DNA from: Ifrita kowaldi
Taxonomy: Eukaryota > Chordata > Aves > Passeriformes > Cinclosomatidae
DNA: 64,000 nucleotides
Reading direction: 5' to 3'
NCBI GenBank assembly: GCA_013398055.1
Contig: VZRS01000474.1
Location: 62,001-126,000, forward strand
How positions within the stretch are numbered: the first letter of the stretch is position 1; every line of letters starts with the position of its first letter. Below are positions 45,551-58,861 of the stretch, piece after piece. Made by a program: the position numbers and the translations under genes. A model generated the notes under the pieces. The model did no database searches. It was not told the origin of the DNA and saw nothing but the letters and a program-made list of their open reading frames with translations.

Positions 45551-47719
45551 TGTAATTGGTCTGATAGCAAAGGGTCATCTGTTATGAAGCTGCTGTTCAT
45601 CACCTCTGTCTTGCTAGAATGACATCAATTTATCTATCTATCAGAAAGTTACTGGACCAGCAGTCTGAGACATTGATGGCTTATTTCAATATATAGTCAT
45701 CCTGAGATGTTATGCATTTTACTTCCTGAATTTTTCAGATTTGGGAATACTGAAATAATTATTAGCAAAATTGGGATGGTGCACACATGTTTTGTAGTCT
45801 GCAACTTTTTAGGGGTGGCATCTACATACTTTACTTTGCTATAATGAATGGCCTAAAGTGTTTTTTTCAAATTTTAGCATTGCACTCTGCTTCCTCAGAA
45901 AAGCATAAATTTTCTTGAAACTCTCAATGGAAATTGATAGTTATCAAAACTGTTCAGAGTAGTTTACCAGGACTATAAGAAAGGCTGGATTCCTGAGTCT
46001 TTCTAGCACAGCATCTTTAACTTTTTAGTGTGACTCCACAGTAACATAAGCCTTTTGGCAAGTCATGAATGTTAAGCCTGATTTCCTGGTGTGGGGTGAA
46101 TGTACTAAAGGAAGGGAAAAGCTCCTCTTGGGTCCTGAACTGATAGAACTGGGTGGCCCCTTCTCTTCCCCCACATCGTGTCATGTGCTTTTCTAACTCA
46201 AAGAAATTATTCTAAGGTTCTTAGGTCAACATAAACATGTGTTTCTCTTCTGCATTGCCCCTTTTCAGGACTTCCTGACCGGTTTTTCTGAGTTTTTGCA
46301 TTTAAAGTTTTTATTCTGTGTCCAAGTATAATCTGGTATTGAAAATCATGGACATTCTCCGTGGATTACAGTAACCAGAGCTATTGCATGCTCCTCAATT
46401 GCTATTTACACCATGTAACAATTTACAAGAAATGAAGCTATAGTGTAGTTAAGTCAGTTCATCGTTCTTCTATTTTGGGCAACGTTGAAAGTGTACGAAA
46501 AGAGGTTGCAAAGCCTGGATAGCTAAAGCAGACCATTGGATTTATAAAAATTGACATGTACACTTGCATAATCCTGTGTATAAAACATGTCAGAAAGAGA
46601 AAGATGGATAGAACACAGTGGAAAAAGAAGCATAATGATTTTCTTCCAAGTACCAAGAAGTGTGTAGCTAAAGAAGGGCTGCTCGGTGATGCCAATGCTT
46701 CTCCTCTTTCCTCTGTCTCTGTAGGTTCAGTTGACATTTTCTCCTGCATGCCTACTAGTTTTATTCCACTTAATCACTCCTTTCTTCACTAATTAAGCAG
46801 GAAGAGGCGGAGCTCTCTCAGGTGTAGAAAAGAGAAAGCCATCAGGAGCTGTGCTTTGCGTTGCTTTTAAGAGAGGTAGGAGCATGGCCTCTTTTGGTAG
46901 CTGTTGATTTCACAATTATTTTCACACAGAAGAAATGCAGATTAGTTACACCAACATAACTATAATTTCTTTTCATTCAAAGGAGTCCACAGTTGCACAG
47001 AACTAGATGCTCCCCTGTATATTTTGCCAAACCCAAGTATAACGTATTATGGCACAGGCTTAGAAGTGAGCTAATTTCAGCTTGGGAAAGAAGTACAAAA
47101 ATAAATTGTTTTATTTTTTAACTTGCCTTTTGCTCTTCTGGTATTTTTTTTGGAATCTGCCTGTAGTGGACTTTAGCTGGCCTTCCTCAGTCCCTTTTCC
47201 CACTTGTTCTTCATTCTCACCCCATATCTTGGGAATTGAAAATGAGTCTGTGTATTCAACATGCCACAAGGCTAGTATACACATTTCTGTGTCAGGGAAG
47301 AGTTTGGGAGAAAATAAGGAATGACTCTGTTGTGTTATAAAATGGAACTGGGAATTTTGCAGAGCAAAGCAATTTCAGTACAAAGGAAGATTGCAGGTGT
47401 CGAGTTTACTGAGGTGCTGCAGCCCTGACTGGTCTTTGAACAGACTGTATGAGCTACAATATTTTTAAGCATTTAGTGTTTTGCTGCAAGAATTATTATT
47501 TTTAAGGTCAGGCAGCAAAGCAGGAGGAGAGCACACTGAAGTGAAGACCAGTAACAGAGAGCCAGACACCGAGAGAAGGATTTGAGTTAAGTATTTGAAA
47601 AGGTTGCTTCCCAGGTAGAAAGGAGACCATTTAAAATATAGTTGATGGTTGTAGGGGAAACACAAACTAGCAAGCGGGCTAAGGAGTGCAAATAAAAAGC
47701 AGAGCAGAGAGTGCAAAAA

Positions 47720-47744
47720 ATGGGTAGTAAGTGGAGCTACCCAT
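47720..47744. repeat. Short inverted repeat, 8-base arms, 9-base loop
   Basis: atgggtag (47720-47727) and ctacccat (47737-47744) pair perfectly across taagtggag. It lies in a purine-rich stretch. No function assigned. Confidence 0.8.
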
Positions 47745-49420
47745 GCGATGTCTGAAGGTATTAGAAAATAAAAGACAGGAAATAAGAAAAGATAGTAGAT
47801 GAAGTGACAAAACTGGGAAGGTGGCAAGAGCTGAGGCGATATATAATGTAGATCCAACAAGAGAGGTAGTAAATGTAGGAGAGATGTTCCTTGCTGGTTT
47901 CACATGGAACTGGTAGGATTGCTTAGTAGATTTCTGTTAGGCCATCGTTCTCCAAAACACTTACTCAATTTACTTCCTATGTAGTGTGTGTTCAGTCAGC
48001 ATGGTTTGAGTTATAAAAACTCCATGCCTTGATGCGTTTAGAAATGCCATTTCAAATCTTTAAAAAACCTATTTGAAAGCTGAGAAAAGCTAAAAAGCAC
48101 ATCTTTGAGTGCAAAAATTAACTTTGCGTGTAAAATATGTTGGGAGAGCCATTTTTTAAATCTGTGCTTTCTTTGAGCTTCACCTTTGTTCTGCCTTTAT
48201 GAATTCAGATCCCTCGTGTCCTTTCCTCCTTCCCCTGTTTGGCATGCCTCTTGATTGTTTCACAATTTATCTTTGCTGCCCAGGGAGTCCAACTGTCTGG
48301 GCTAGTGGCTTTATCCCGCCTTGGTGTCAAGGTCAAAATCTTTTAATTTTACAGGTAGAGTGAGTATCATGACCCCAGGGTCTGCTGCTGTATATTTAAA
48401 TGCTGTCAGTGTTCTCAGAATGACAGTGTCTGAGGTTTTATGTATGTCAGCTGCTTTATTGGGCTCTTTGGTGATATTTTGTCTAATTTCTCTTGGCAAA
48501 CATTTAGGTATTTTCTTGTTAACACTAAAAGCCTGTGGCAATAAAAACTCTCAGATAAAAAAAGAGGCTTAACAACATTCTTATTACAATTAAATTGAGG
48601 AGTATATTTACAGGAGGTAAAAACAATTTTGGCAACATAACAGAGATAAGTTTGCCTTATTACAGTTTCTGCATCATATCTTTAATCGATAGTTATGCTA
48701 AGGATGTCTTTCATATATTTCCGTTCTTGGAAAAGCCATTGCAATAGGGAAGAATTTGAATTACATTTTGCATCTACAGGCTTTGGGATTTTTAACAAGA
48801 GATCGAGTTTCCTTTAGTCCATTTTTTGCCAGTAGAGAGTACTTAGACTTTCCAATTGGATCTGCCTGTCTTTCAGCAATGAGGTGTGGTAGGAATATAA
48901 ACTGAAACGTGATCTCTTGACATTTTCAGTATTGCTTGGTTCTTAGCAACGGTCCTGATCAATATGGATTCACTGAAACAATTGCAGTAGCTTCTTTGCA
49001 CAAACATATCAACATATTTCTATGTTTTCAAAAATTACAAGGTAGGTAAATTAAGGAAGGTGACATGAAAATACAGTTACTCCAAAAGTGACAAATACAA
49101 TTTCAGTTGCACATAGGAGTTGAGAGGCTAATGTGTATTTGTAGCAAAACTAGATGGTTCAGCTCTAACAAATTGGTACTGATATCTTTTATTGTGATAT
49201 TTCTTCCAACTCTTTTAAGTTTGGTGAATCATTTTTAGACACATCAAACATTTTATTATTGCTTTAAGGTGTAGAAGTGTTACAGTAACCTGACAAAATA
49301 ATTACAAGATTTCTTTTCCCTTATGGGCAAAAGAAAATATTTCTGTCAGCTCCCAACATTTTTGAGATATTATTGCCTAAATATTTTGCTTCTTCTCTCT
49401 TCCAATCTCCTGATTCTTTC

Positions 49421-49480
49421 AAAAAGAAAAACAAACAAAAAACCCCAAACAAACAACAACAAAACAACAACAGCAACAAA
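49421..49480. repeat. A/C-rich low-complexity tract
   Basis: Irregular repeats of aac, caaa and aaaac over about 60 bases. Simple sequence; the reading frame through it gives only Lys/Asn/Thr-rich peptide and is not coding. Confidence 0.9.
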
Positions 49481-51704
49481 GCCTAAATCTGACAATGTGC
49501 TTTGAAAATGTTAGCTAAAACAGATGACTGATATGGAAGAATATAATGAGCCTCTGAGAACAGCTCATAACTTCAAGGGCCTCAGATCTGTAGTTGCTGA
49601 GAACCTTTTCCTTTATCCATTACCAAACTATTCTTTTTCTATTAAGCAGAAGAAAAGAAAACCTACAGATTTCTTAAAATTTTGTCGTCTTGTTGATATG
49701 CTTGTGTGAACCGCAAGAAAGCACTTACTTATCCATTACATGCCGTTTAAAAATTTACGTTAGTGATTTATATGTGCCAGTTGACTGAATATTTTGAAAG
49801 TCTGCCCTCAAATTTGCATTCTTTCTACTGATAGTCCTGTGACTAACAAACTGATGTACTTGTAAAAGCTAAACCAACTTCCACAGGCAGAAATTATGAA
49901 TTCACAGATCAGCCTTTTCTTTTAGAAAAAAAACCAAGAGAAACCCCACCCAAAACCCGATTCTGTTATTACACTTGGTCTGTTAAAGAATTAATCTTTG
50001 GTATTGAAAGGAGATGTGGCAGTCATCATGCCAGATCAACACTGGAAACTGTAATTCTGAGAAAGCTGAAAAAGACTTTTTGAAGCAGAATCTGTCAGCA
50101 TCCATAAAACCCCCAAATCCGGATACCTTATTCAGTTGAGTAGCTGTGTTGACTTTTTTAAAGAGTGTGGCGTATTGTTTCTAGTCAAAAAGGTTTTTGT
50201 CTGCTCAGTTTGCAGTAAGATAGATTACCCATGCTGTATGTGCAAATTGTGGTTGTACTCAGTGGTCCAGGCATATGGACATTTGTGTTGACTAAGCTAT
50301 TTTAACAACTCTTACCAACTCTGTCAGCAAAATGGTTACATATTTTAATGTGGTACTATTCCAAGTTTCTCAGCATTCATCTACTTTTCTTATAATCTCT
50401 AAAGAAGGCTGCTACAGTTTTTGAAGAATCATTATTTATTCGTCTTAATTTAGGAAATTATCTTATCTGAAACTGAGCTGAAGTCCACATACAAATAAGC
50501 AGGACCCAGACTGTAAAGAGAACCAGATGCAGTGGGCTTTCTACACTCCTAACGGCCTCCAAACATGTGCTGCAGTACTTCTGGGTAAATGCAAGTCACA
50601 GATTAGGCTTTCACCACTGCCGTGAACAAGTAAATACCATTTATAGAACAAAACATTGAATTTCAGGTACCAGTTCTGTATGATTGCTGTATTTTATATG
50701 AATTCAGAAGTAGGGACAGAGGCATAGCTTATTAAGAAACTCTGTTTAAGATACACAGTTTCCAGGTAGTGCTCTTCTAAATGTATAGTGAAGAGTGCTC
50801 TACTTGCTTTGTCTTTGTTTAAAACAACCTTATTTGACTGAAGTTTCCTTGACACGCTAAGCGAAATTACCCTTTCTGGAGAGATGAGCATTTTGGTACA
50901 GTGTTTTGCAGGCAGCTTTGAATGTACTCCTGTAAAGCTGTCAGGAGCCACATGGGAGGCTCTGAGACCAGCTCTGTTAGCATGGAAGTGAACCCGAGCT
51001 GTTCCCTGCGTAGGCTTGGTTAGCTGGGACTCAGTGCCAAGGCAGCCCTGGCTTCTGAGTCAGAATATGGCCAACCTAAGCTCGAGTTTGCTTTCAGAAC
51101 AGTTTATCCTTTTGAGGAATAAGGCTGATCTATTCCAGCAAGGCACTTAAGCTCAGATACAACTGAGTGAATAGGCAAGAGGACTTGCCTTCTCAACTAA
51201 CCAGCTGAAATACCATTTCCTTGTCTTAAGCAGAATTATTGTGCTTATCAAATTCAGCTCAGTGCCCTTGTATATGTGCCTGTGATCTTACATATGTATT
51301 TAGTCCTTAACTTTTTTTTAATTTGTGAGTGATTAGTAGAAGATGCAAGATGACAAAGCAGAGACAAAATACACGAGTTTTTATTGTTGAATTATTTGAG
51401 ATGATTTTGTGTCTTTAAAATGTTCCTGTTTAATTTGTTATTATTATTGACTCCTTCAGTGTTTTTCATATATTGCTCAGATGAAAAAACAGGCAGAAAT
51501 TTATCTGCTGAGTGTATTGAAAAATCAATAATACATGCTAGAATTCTTGCTGACTTATCTCTTACTCGTTGGGTTACTCTGTTTTTAATTGTTTTCTTGT
51601 TCAAGATTTTAACCTGGAATTGAGTTGGTGCAGGAGATTTTTTTTTAACAGTGTTTTTTGCATTATGCATTCCTTCTCCTTTTGTTTTTTTTTTTTTTCT
51701 TCAG

Positions 51705-51845
51705 CTGCAGTAGTTTACTTTAAGAGTGTTCTTAACTCATTTTCTTGTAGCATACTACATAAAGTTCCACTTGAATGCTTAGAAATATATTATATTTGCC
51801 TTGTTGAAATGAGGTTGACACATGGCTGGGAGAAATTTACAGCTG
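51705..51845 (+). CDS. Candidate internal exon (141 bp), plus strand, helical protein segment
   Basis: The acceptor is very strong (a run of T ending in cttcag at 51699-51704) and the donor is GCTG|gtaagt at 51846. One frame is open throughout; it starts with two bases of a codon and ends with one, so the exon has 47 codons and could be skipped without a frame change. It reads 'AVVYFKSVLNSFSCSILHKV', 'PLECLEIYYICLVEMRLTHG', 'WEKFTA'. Hydrophobic residues are spaced as in packed amphipathic helices, and the mix of Cys, Trp, His and Glu is unlike random AT-rich translation. No family was recognised. It may belong with the helical exon at 13062, but 38 kb separates them and intermediate exons are uncertain. 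Confidence 0.5.
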
Positions 51846-54800
51846 GTAAGTGACAGCAGCAAGTTTGTATTATACAATTTAAAAAGGTCATAGGTTTTGT
51901 CACTATTCTCCGTTAGTTTGGATTATGATATTGCAAAAAAGCCAAAACCCTAGTACTTGCATGAAAGGCATGTGCTTCTTTGTATAATCCCTAGAAGAAT
52001 TTTTTTAGACAGCCTAGTCTAGTCAAGGGGCAGTTCTTGGGTCGTGTCCCTTCATCAAAACAGAATGTAAATCTGAACCTCTTTGATGTTCTCAGTACTT
52101 CTGCACACTTTGAAAACAAATGACAAATTTTGTCTGGAGCAATTTGCAAAGTGGAGGATGGGAATAGATGTTTAGCCAGAAAAAATTATTAGGGTTTTTT
52201 TTTTTTTCCCCTTTTCTTTAAATAGTTATATTTGAAGCTTTGTTTTGATTTCAGTTTGGTAGGAAGGGAGGGAATAGATGTACATAATCATTGCCAGCTG
52301 TGGGGAACATATGCCCTGTGGACATAGGGAGCACCTCAATTCCATACCTGAAGTAATATTTTTGTTACTTTTTAGGATGTTTCCCTTCTGACTAAAAAAA
52401 AACTAGATTTTTTTTTTCCTGCGTGTAGACTAATACACAGCCTTGATAGAATTTGTATCCATCTTAAAAATAAAAAAAATAAAAAAATGCTCATTTACAG
52501 TAAGATTTTTAGATCATCCTAATAATTACATAATATAATTTCCTTATATGAAGGTGTATTAATTTACTGTTGTCAATCTTAATATTTTTAAATGCTAAAT
52601 AAAAGGTAATATTTCAGAATGTCCAAACCCACGTCATTACCTAAAGATAACAACAAAGGTGTGAAGAGTTTTTTAAAACTAATTTACAGTGTTGTGACCA
52701 TATTTTGTAGTCTCTGTCTGGGAGTGCTATAAATGCCTGGGCAATTGTTGCTTATCAGGTCTGCTGATCTTGCTTTACCTAAAATATGTTCATATTCACA
52801 AATGACACTTCATCAATCCCAGCTCTCCAGATGTTTCAGCTATATTCTTGAAGTTTTTATAATTATATTGTCCGCACATGTGCACGTGACACTCAAACAT
52901 GTGAAGAACAGTTTGCTTGTCATTACTGGGGAGATGCGTGCCCATTTGTCTAGAATAATGTACTCTGAGTCTGGCTGGATAAATCTTCTCCTGTTTCTAG
53001 TTTTCCCAAAAACGTCTTTGGAGAGTTTTAGTTTGTATTGTCTATTAACTTAAACTTCATCCTCCATCTTCCTGTTTTCAGTATTTTCTTTCCGAGCATA
53101 TACAGCTTTGCATGCTACAACTTCAATTGTTTGAGAGGACTGAACTATTGAATGAGGGAAATGATTGAGTTCTTTTTGAAAGGATCAAGAAAAAACAGGT
53201 ACTCTAAAAAGTAGGGTGGGTTTTGACCCTATTTTCCCAATGCAGTTAATTTGATGTTTTCAGTTTCATTTTGCTGTTAGGCCACTCTCTAGTTATTCTG
53301 TCCTAAAAAAACCTCCAAAAAACCCACATTACTTTCTAGTGCTTCTCTTCTGTAACTTACTTCCTTTTTCCTTTTTTGTGATCTTTATTTTCAAGTCACG
53401 TTTGATTTTGGCATGGTTTCCTCAGGGCATATGATATGTAGGTGAGAAGGAAAGAGACCCCTTAGTGTCTTCTCTAAGGAAATGGCCACCACAATATGGT
53501 AATGGACACAAGATAATGGAAGCAGAGAGAGATGTGAACGTCAGCCAAGGAGACCAGGCTTTGTGAGTTCTGCTGTTTGTGGATTCAGTTTGTGTGAAGA
53601 ATTTTCAGTGCCAAAACACATATGAGGCACACACAAGTTTTGTCCTGTTTGTTTCATCATGGTGATGATGTTAATTATGGACATACAGAACGAATTAGCT
53701 GCCATTTATTTTCATTTATTTTAGAAAAGGACAAATCTATGTACACATACATGTGTGCATGTGAGAAGAGACCTTCTATTAGCTGGGACTCCATTTTCTG
53801 TCCATTCCAGGACAGGGATATAGCAATAAAGGAAATTTGGCAGAATTAGAAATGGGGGAGAAGTGCAATCAGATCATATAACAGAAGCACTTTCAAGACC
53901 TGTACGAAAATATGACAGTGCTTTTTCAAATTTTGCATGACCTTTCTCCTGATGAATGGTTTTATTTGCATGAGATGCTGAAGCTTGGGCCAAGCCCAAA
54001 AAATCTACTTTCCCTTCAAATTTATGTTTCTGAGAAAATTCAGTCATGGGATCTATGTTAGGGGGATATTTTTTACTCCAAAGCATCCTCATATTTGCAT
54101 TCTCTGGGAAAAAATAACCTTATAGAGAGAAAAAAGTCTCCAAGAAAACCATCCGTTTCAACACTTGCTGTTAACAGTATACTAAACCCCAAAAAAGTCA
54201 AGTATCTTAACCCTCAATTAATGCAACTTCAAAAATGTGTGACTACATTAATATTTTAAATTACTTTTGTTATGACATAATTTTGTTAAGAAGAGTTTTT
54301 ATGTTTTTAAAGTGGGGGAGAAAATGTTATTTCATGCACAGACTTGCTGAATAGCCACATAATCTAGTATGTCTGCTTTCATTTTTCCTCCTCATACTCT
54401 CATTGCTTCTTTCTGGGTCATTTCAGAAACTAATTTTTTGAGTTCCTTGTGTTACAGAGATTTGTAAAAGAAAATGTATTAGCACACTTCTAGGTACCAT
54501 TAAAAAACTCTGTCCATCTTTAGAAGTATTTTTAAATATCCAGGTGTTTTCAACAACTACAAATCCTGCCAGCAGGGGTCAGTTTAGTACCAATGGAAAT
54601 TGAAATGGCAGTGCTGCACACTTGAGGAGCTAGAACAAATGTGAAGCTTGTATAATCAGACTACACATAAACTATGTGTATAACTTGGTAGAGAGTGACT
54701 AAAACAATTTTTGCTATTCCTACTGGATTTGGATTTGAGTCCTTTTTTAAAAGTCAATGAATGAATAACCTTTTCTGGAGTTTTGCTGATTTGCCACAAT

Positions 54801-57800
54801 ATTTCCAGTATTTTGTCCTTTAAGAGTATGTGAATGGTGTATTTGACACTTTGCAAAAAAAGTGAATCTTCATTACAAAAAAAACCCACCAAAAATTAAA
54901 AAAAAAAGCATAGAAACAATAGGATATGAAAAAAGGACTGATTTCTGTGATGTCTCACATTTAAACTGAAAAATTTGAACCTTAGGTAGGTACATGAAAA
55001 TCTTCTGGTCAAGTTCTTCAGAGGCAGGAGTACTGATGTATGCATAAGAGCTTACACATCACCTGAACCCCTGAACCTTCACATCCCTCCCACCTTCCTT
55101 CCTCCCATAAAGAAGCCTGCATTGACTTCTTTAGAACCACTGGTGAGCTTTTGAATTTCTAGTGTTCGCCTGAGATCACGTAGGGCCATGGTTATTCATT
55201 AAGGTAAACATGTCTAACATACAAAATAGAAAGCAGGAGGAGGATAAAATAGGGAAAAAAATAAAAAAGTGTCTGATATAGAGAGTTACTGTGAGCTTTA
55301 TATCTTTTGTGCAGTTGCTTTTTTCTGCAGGTATCTGCCTTGGTCTTTTGTTTGCAGACTTTGCCACTTTGATGTGTGTTGCATTTGTAGAACTACCTAG
55401 GTACATCCAGTTTTAGATTCTTGCATTCCAGGAAAAAGTAAATGACAGCATAGATCTTTTAGAAAGGTTTAACTTTCTTGTTAGTTCAATAGTGACACCT
55501 GTAGAAATTCTTAGTTTGCATTTGATCACTCACAAGTAGAGTTCAAATTAAGTCAGATACTACTTTTAAGGATATAATTGATGCAATGTAATGAGGTACG
55601 TGAGGCTAGGGTTACAAGGAGCTGTAAGAGGAAACATAACATTGAGAACATTCAAAAAACTTGTTGCCCAGTCAAGACTAAAATAACGTATTTCAAGATT
55701 GAAAGATTGGAATGGCATCATGTTATTGGAAAATTTTATGGCTGTTTGTAGCAGCAGCAGCAAATATAACAGGTTTTAATTTGTCTTGATTTATTTTTAA
55801 TCTCCTTTTCTTTGAAAACCATGTCCTCCTCCTGCTTTTTTCTGTTCTTCCAATGCCACTCTACCACATTCTGCATATTAGGTAACTGAAGTGGGTATGA
55901 CTTTATGGATTACTAAAATGTATCTAATTAGATTACATGGAAATTCAGGGCAAGGACCTATCTTCTGTTTTTATTAGTCATCATTTCTGAGAGATTTTGA
56001 CTTTGGTATCTAAAGCTGGTTCAAGATTCCCCAAAATTTTGGGACTTCAGGTACAAACATTAGATACTTCTGTCCATGTTTACCTTTCTCAAAGGTCTTA
56101 GTGACTTGGCCATGTTTTCTCTGGAGAGAGGTCATGAGTTAGAATACAGTTTTATTCACTGTGCTTTTAAATACTTAAAAGAGAAACATTTTCCCGTTAG
56201 AATATAATAGTCTTTTAAATAATCTTGTGTGAAGTTTAATACAGCAAGGCATAAATTAATTGTGAACATTTGGGGACAAACTGTATTGCTTTTTAAAACC
56301 TACGCTGTCAATTGTGCTGCTGTTGGCTGACTTTCCCTCACAAAGTTAGCTTTGGCCAATCGGTGAAAAATTGCTGGTTGCAAGATTGCTAATGCTTGCA
56401 GAATGTTACAAGTGCTGAGTCCCATTTTCCTTCCTCAATTAGAGAGTAGGTGTGGTGATAAATCTTAGTTCAAAAAGCAGCTGGGAGCTGTCTTTCTCAG
56501 TTGTCCCTTTTGAGCTGCCACAATTCAAAGTTCTTTGGCTCTTTTATGTGATTCCATGTGTTTACCTGTCTGCGTTGCCACCTGTGGTTTTTTGTCCCCA
56601 GACAGACAACAAAAGAATACTTTTCTTACCAACCTAGTTCCCCTGAGATGGATCTATGAGTCTTGGACACAGATTATAAGTCCTTATTCTTTCTAGTCAG
56701 TTGAACCCTTGAACACAAAAAATTGAGCTGACTTCTGCTCTTCCGTAGTATTTTATCACTTCCTTCTTCAGTTATGCTTTTGCACTCTCTTAAATGTACT
56801 GGGCACCAGCCTTTCAAAGTCTGTCCTCACGTACTGTGTCCTCATCTTTGCCTAAGTCTTAGAAACAGGATAGCTTGCTCAGAACTATTTGTGGCTCTCC
56901 ATTTCATCCTCCACAAAGGACAAAATCTTTCTTTTCTTGACTGCTAGTCTTCCTTTGAATAAGTAAGGGTTTCTTCCCATGAAGACTATTTAGATTCTCT
57001 TTACTTAGAGAACATTATGAGACTCTTGAACTAGCATGTCTTTGATTTAAAAAGTCCCAGCAACAAGATTTCTGGAGAAATGTCTCTTGTACATCTATTC
57101 ATGGACCCAAAATGGGCCTGGGTCTCCCAGTATTGTGTGCTAGGGTGTTAGAGGAGGACTGCTATGTTTTCTGCAGAGAGGAAGTGGGAAGGAGCACCAA
57201 AACTGTAAGCACTAAAACCAATTCCTGCTCCAAACCCTGCTATTACCTTCAATGTCTTGTCAATTAGTACAGAACCTAAAATGCCCCAATCAGTACTCTA
57301 TTGCAGAGCTTTTATCTTTGCAGAACATGCATCAGGCTTATAGTGTCGTGCCTACAAGATGTGGAAAATGGCTCACGAGGATAATATTGGCAAAACTCTC
57401 CATGATATGGAAGTAATTTGCTATAATCATCAGGTTTTGAGATGCAATCACTTGATAATTGCATACTTTGAGGCTAATGAAATATAGTAACAAAGAACAG
57501 GAAACCACTACGTCTGTAAGTGGAAATGTTGCTTTAAAATGTATATAAGTCCCCAGTGCATAAATGCCCCACAGGATGAGAGGTGGTATGTGAGAATTTC
57601 TCCTGTTTGTTTTGAAATCAGCTCTAATAAAGTAGGTGGTCTGAGAAGCCAGACACCTGCAAAGGACTCTGATGGTCAGAGGATTCTCTGGAGTTTGGTG
57701 TTTCAGTGCAAACCTTGACAAGGAAGCATTTCTATGTGAAGGTACCTGGGATAGTGACAGTGTCCCCAAATTTATACTGATGGGTAAAAGAAGTGTTGCA

Positions 57801-57836
57801 CAAGAAAACAGAATACACTATTATGCACTATTAAAA
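51846..57836. other. Intron-like or intergenic DNA
   Basis: It holds a weak terminal-exon candidate at 53082, an AATAAA at 53825-53830, and A-rich tracts near 54880-54906. No CR1 or other recognised repeat. Confidence 0.5.
53082..53134 (+). CDS. Possible terminal coding exon piece, plus strand, weak
   Basis: An excellent pyrimidine tract (cttcatcctccatcttcctgttttcag) precedes 53082. In the phase left by the exon ending at 51845 (G+TA = Val) it reads 'FSFRAYTALHATTSIV' and stops at 53132-53134. A polyadenylation signal AATAAA stands about 690 bases downstream at 53825-53830. If real, this would be the end of the gene carrying the 51705 exon. The short length makes this tentative. Confidence 0.15.
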
Positions 57837-57975
57837 AGCCCCATGTCTCCAACAACCATTACATACCCTGGCACCTTTGAAACTGAAAGATGTCTTATTT
57901 CAGGTGACAGCCCCATGTCTCCAACAACCATTACATACCCTGGCACCTTTGAAACTGAAAGATGTCTGATTTCAG
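57837..57975. repeat. Tandem duplication, two copies, 72-base period
   Basis: The 67-base unit starting agccccatgtctccaacaac at 57837 recurs at 57909. The copies differ at one visible position (cttatttcag versus ctgatttcag) and are separated by gtgac. Because 72 is a multiple of three, an open frame on the plus strand (57672-57986) contains the repeat in frame ('MSPTTITYPGTFETERCLIS' twice). The near identity points to a recent duplication. No evidence that the frame is used. Confidence 0.95.
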
Positions 57976-58861
57976 TATCTTCCTGACTGAGGCAGAAGCT
58001 GGTCCGTGCTTTTGTAAATCAGAGGACCTACAAGGCACAAATAACAATGTGTGAATTTTGTGGCTATTAAAGTTTCATTTCTCAATCTTCATCAGTTATA
58101 TTTTGGCCAGAAGCCAGGGAATTCATCTTAATAGGGAGCTGAGAAAGCAATGATCTAGTGGGGGTAAGATTCTTAGTACACAGAGAATGTTTGTCTTGTC
58201 GAAATTATGCAGCATGAGCTTCCCTCAGAAATGCAAGGAAGCTATATGCTGATGAAAACATTGAATGAAATGGACTAAGGGAAAACTAGCAAGCAAGAAT
58301 GATGTCGGTATTTTCCATCTCATTGCTCAATATTGTCAAATGGTTCTTTACACAAGAATAGGACAAAATATGTGCAAAATGACCCCCTACGTGTGGGTAG
58401 AGCAATGGTGTTGAATATTGACATTCAATTATGTCCATAGTCTCTCCCATGAAATAAACTTCAGCAATTCCTGCAGAAGGAGAGGACAACAGAAAGATTA
58501 GAAGACACACTGGGTAGGAGAGCATCTAGAAACAATGCAGATGGATGCTTGGAAACAGTGGATTTCAGATACGATTTTCAGCAGTTGTTCTACTCTGTGA
58601 TTGATAGGTTTTCTTAGAAAAGCATCCTGACTTTTGAATTCATCTTCTCTAAAACAAAGCAACATATATGGACCCTCAGCATTCAGAAGTAATCTTGATT
58701 AACTCATTAACAATTGACATCACTTCCAGAGAGCAGTTCATTCTTCATTTCAGAGCAGGTATGATCTCAAGAGGAGCCAGGAATTCAGTGTGGTCCTGAG
58801 GTTTTCAGCTGTGATTTGTAAAGAAAGAGGGGGAACAGACACTGATTTCTTCTCTGTCAAG
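57976..58861. other. Unrecognised DNA
   Basis: No gene or repeat recognised. A micro-segment at 58752-58756 between ttcatttcag and gtatga is too short to judge. Confidence 0.5.

Larger units (their letters stand above)
43361..51704. other. Intron-like or intergenic DNA
   Basis: It holds a candidate exon at 45382, a purine-rich zone at about 47510-47890 that produces spurious hydrophobic frames on the minus strand, an 8-base-arm hairpin at 47720-47744, and an A/C-rich tract at 49421-49480. No recognised repeat family beyond these. Confidence 0.5.

Noticed and set aside
47465..47860. 131-codon minus-strand 'membrane protein'
   Set aside because: Produced by a pyrimidine-rich strand; Leu/Phe/Ser composition follows base composition.
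57338..57769. 143-codon minus-strand frame
   Set aside because: Hydrophobic but without any family signature; chance-level length, and it overlaps other frames.
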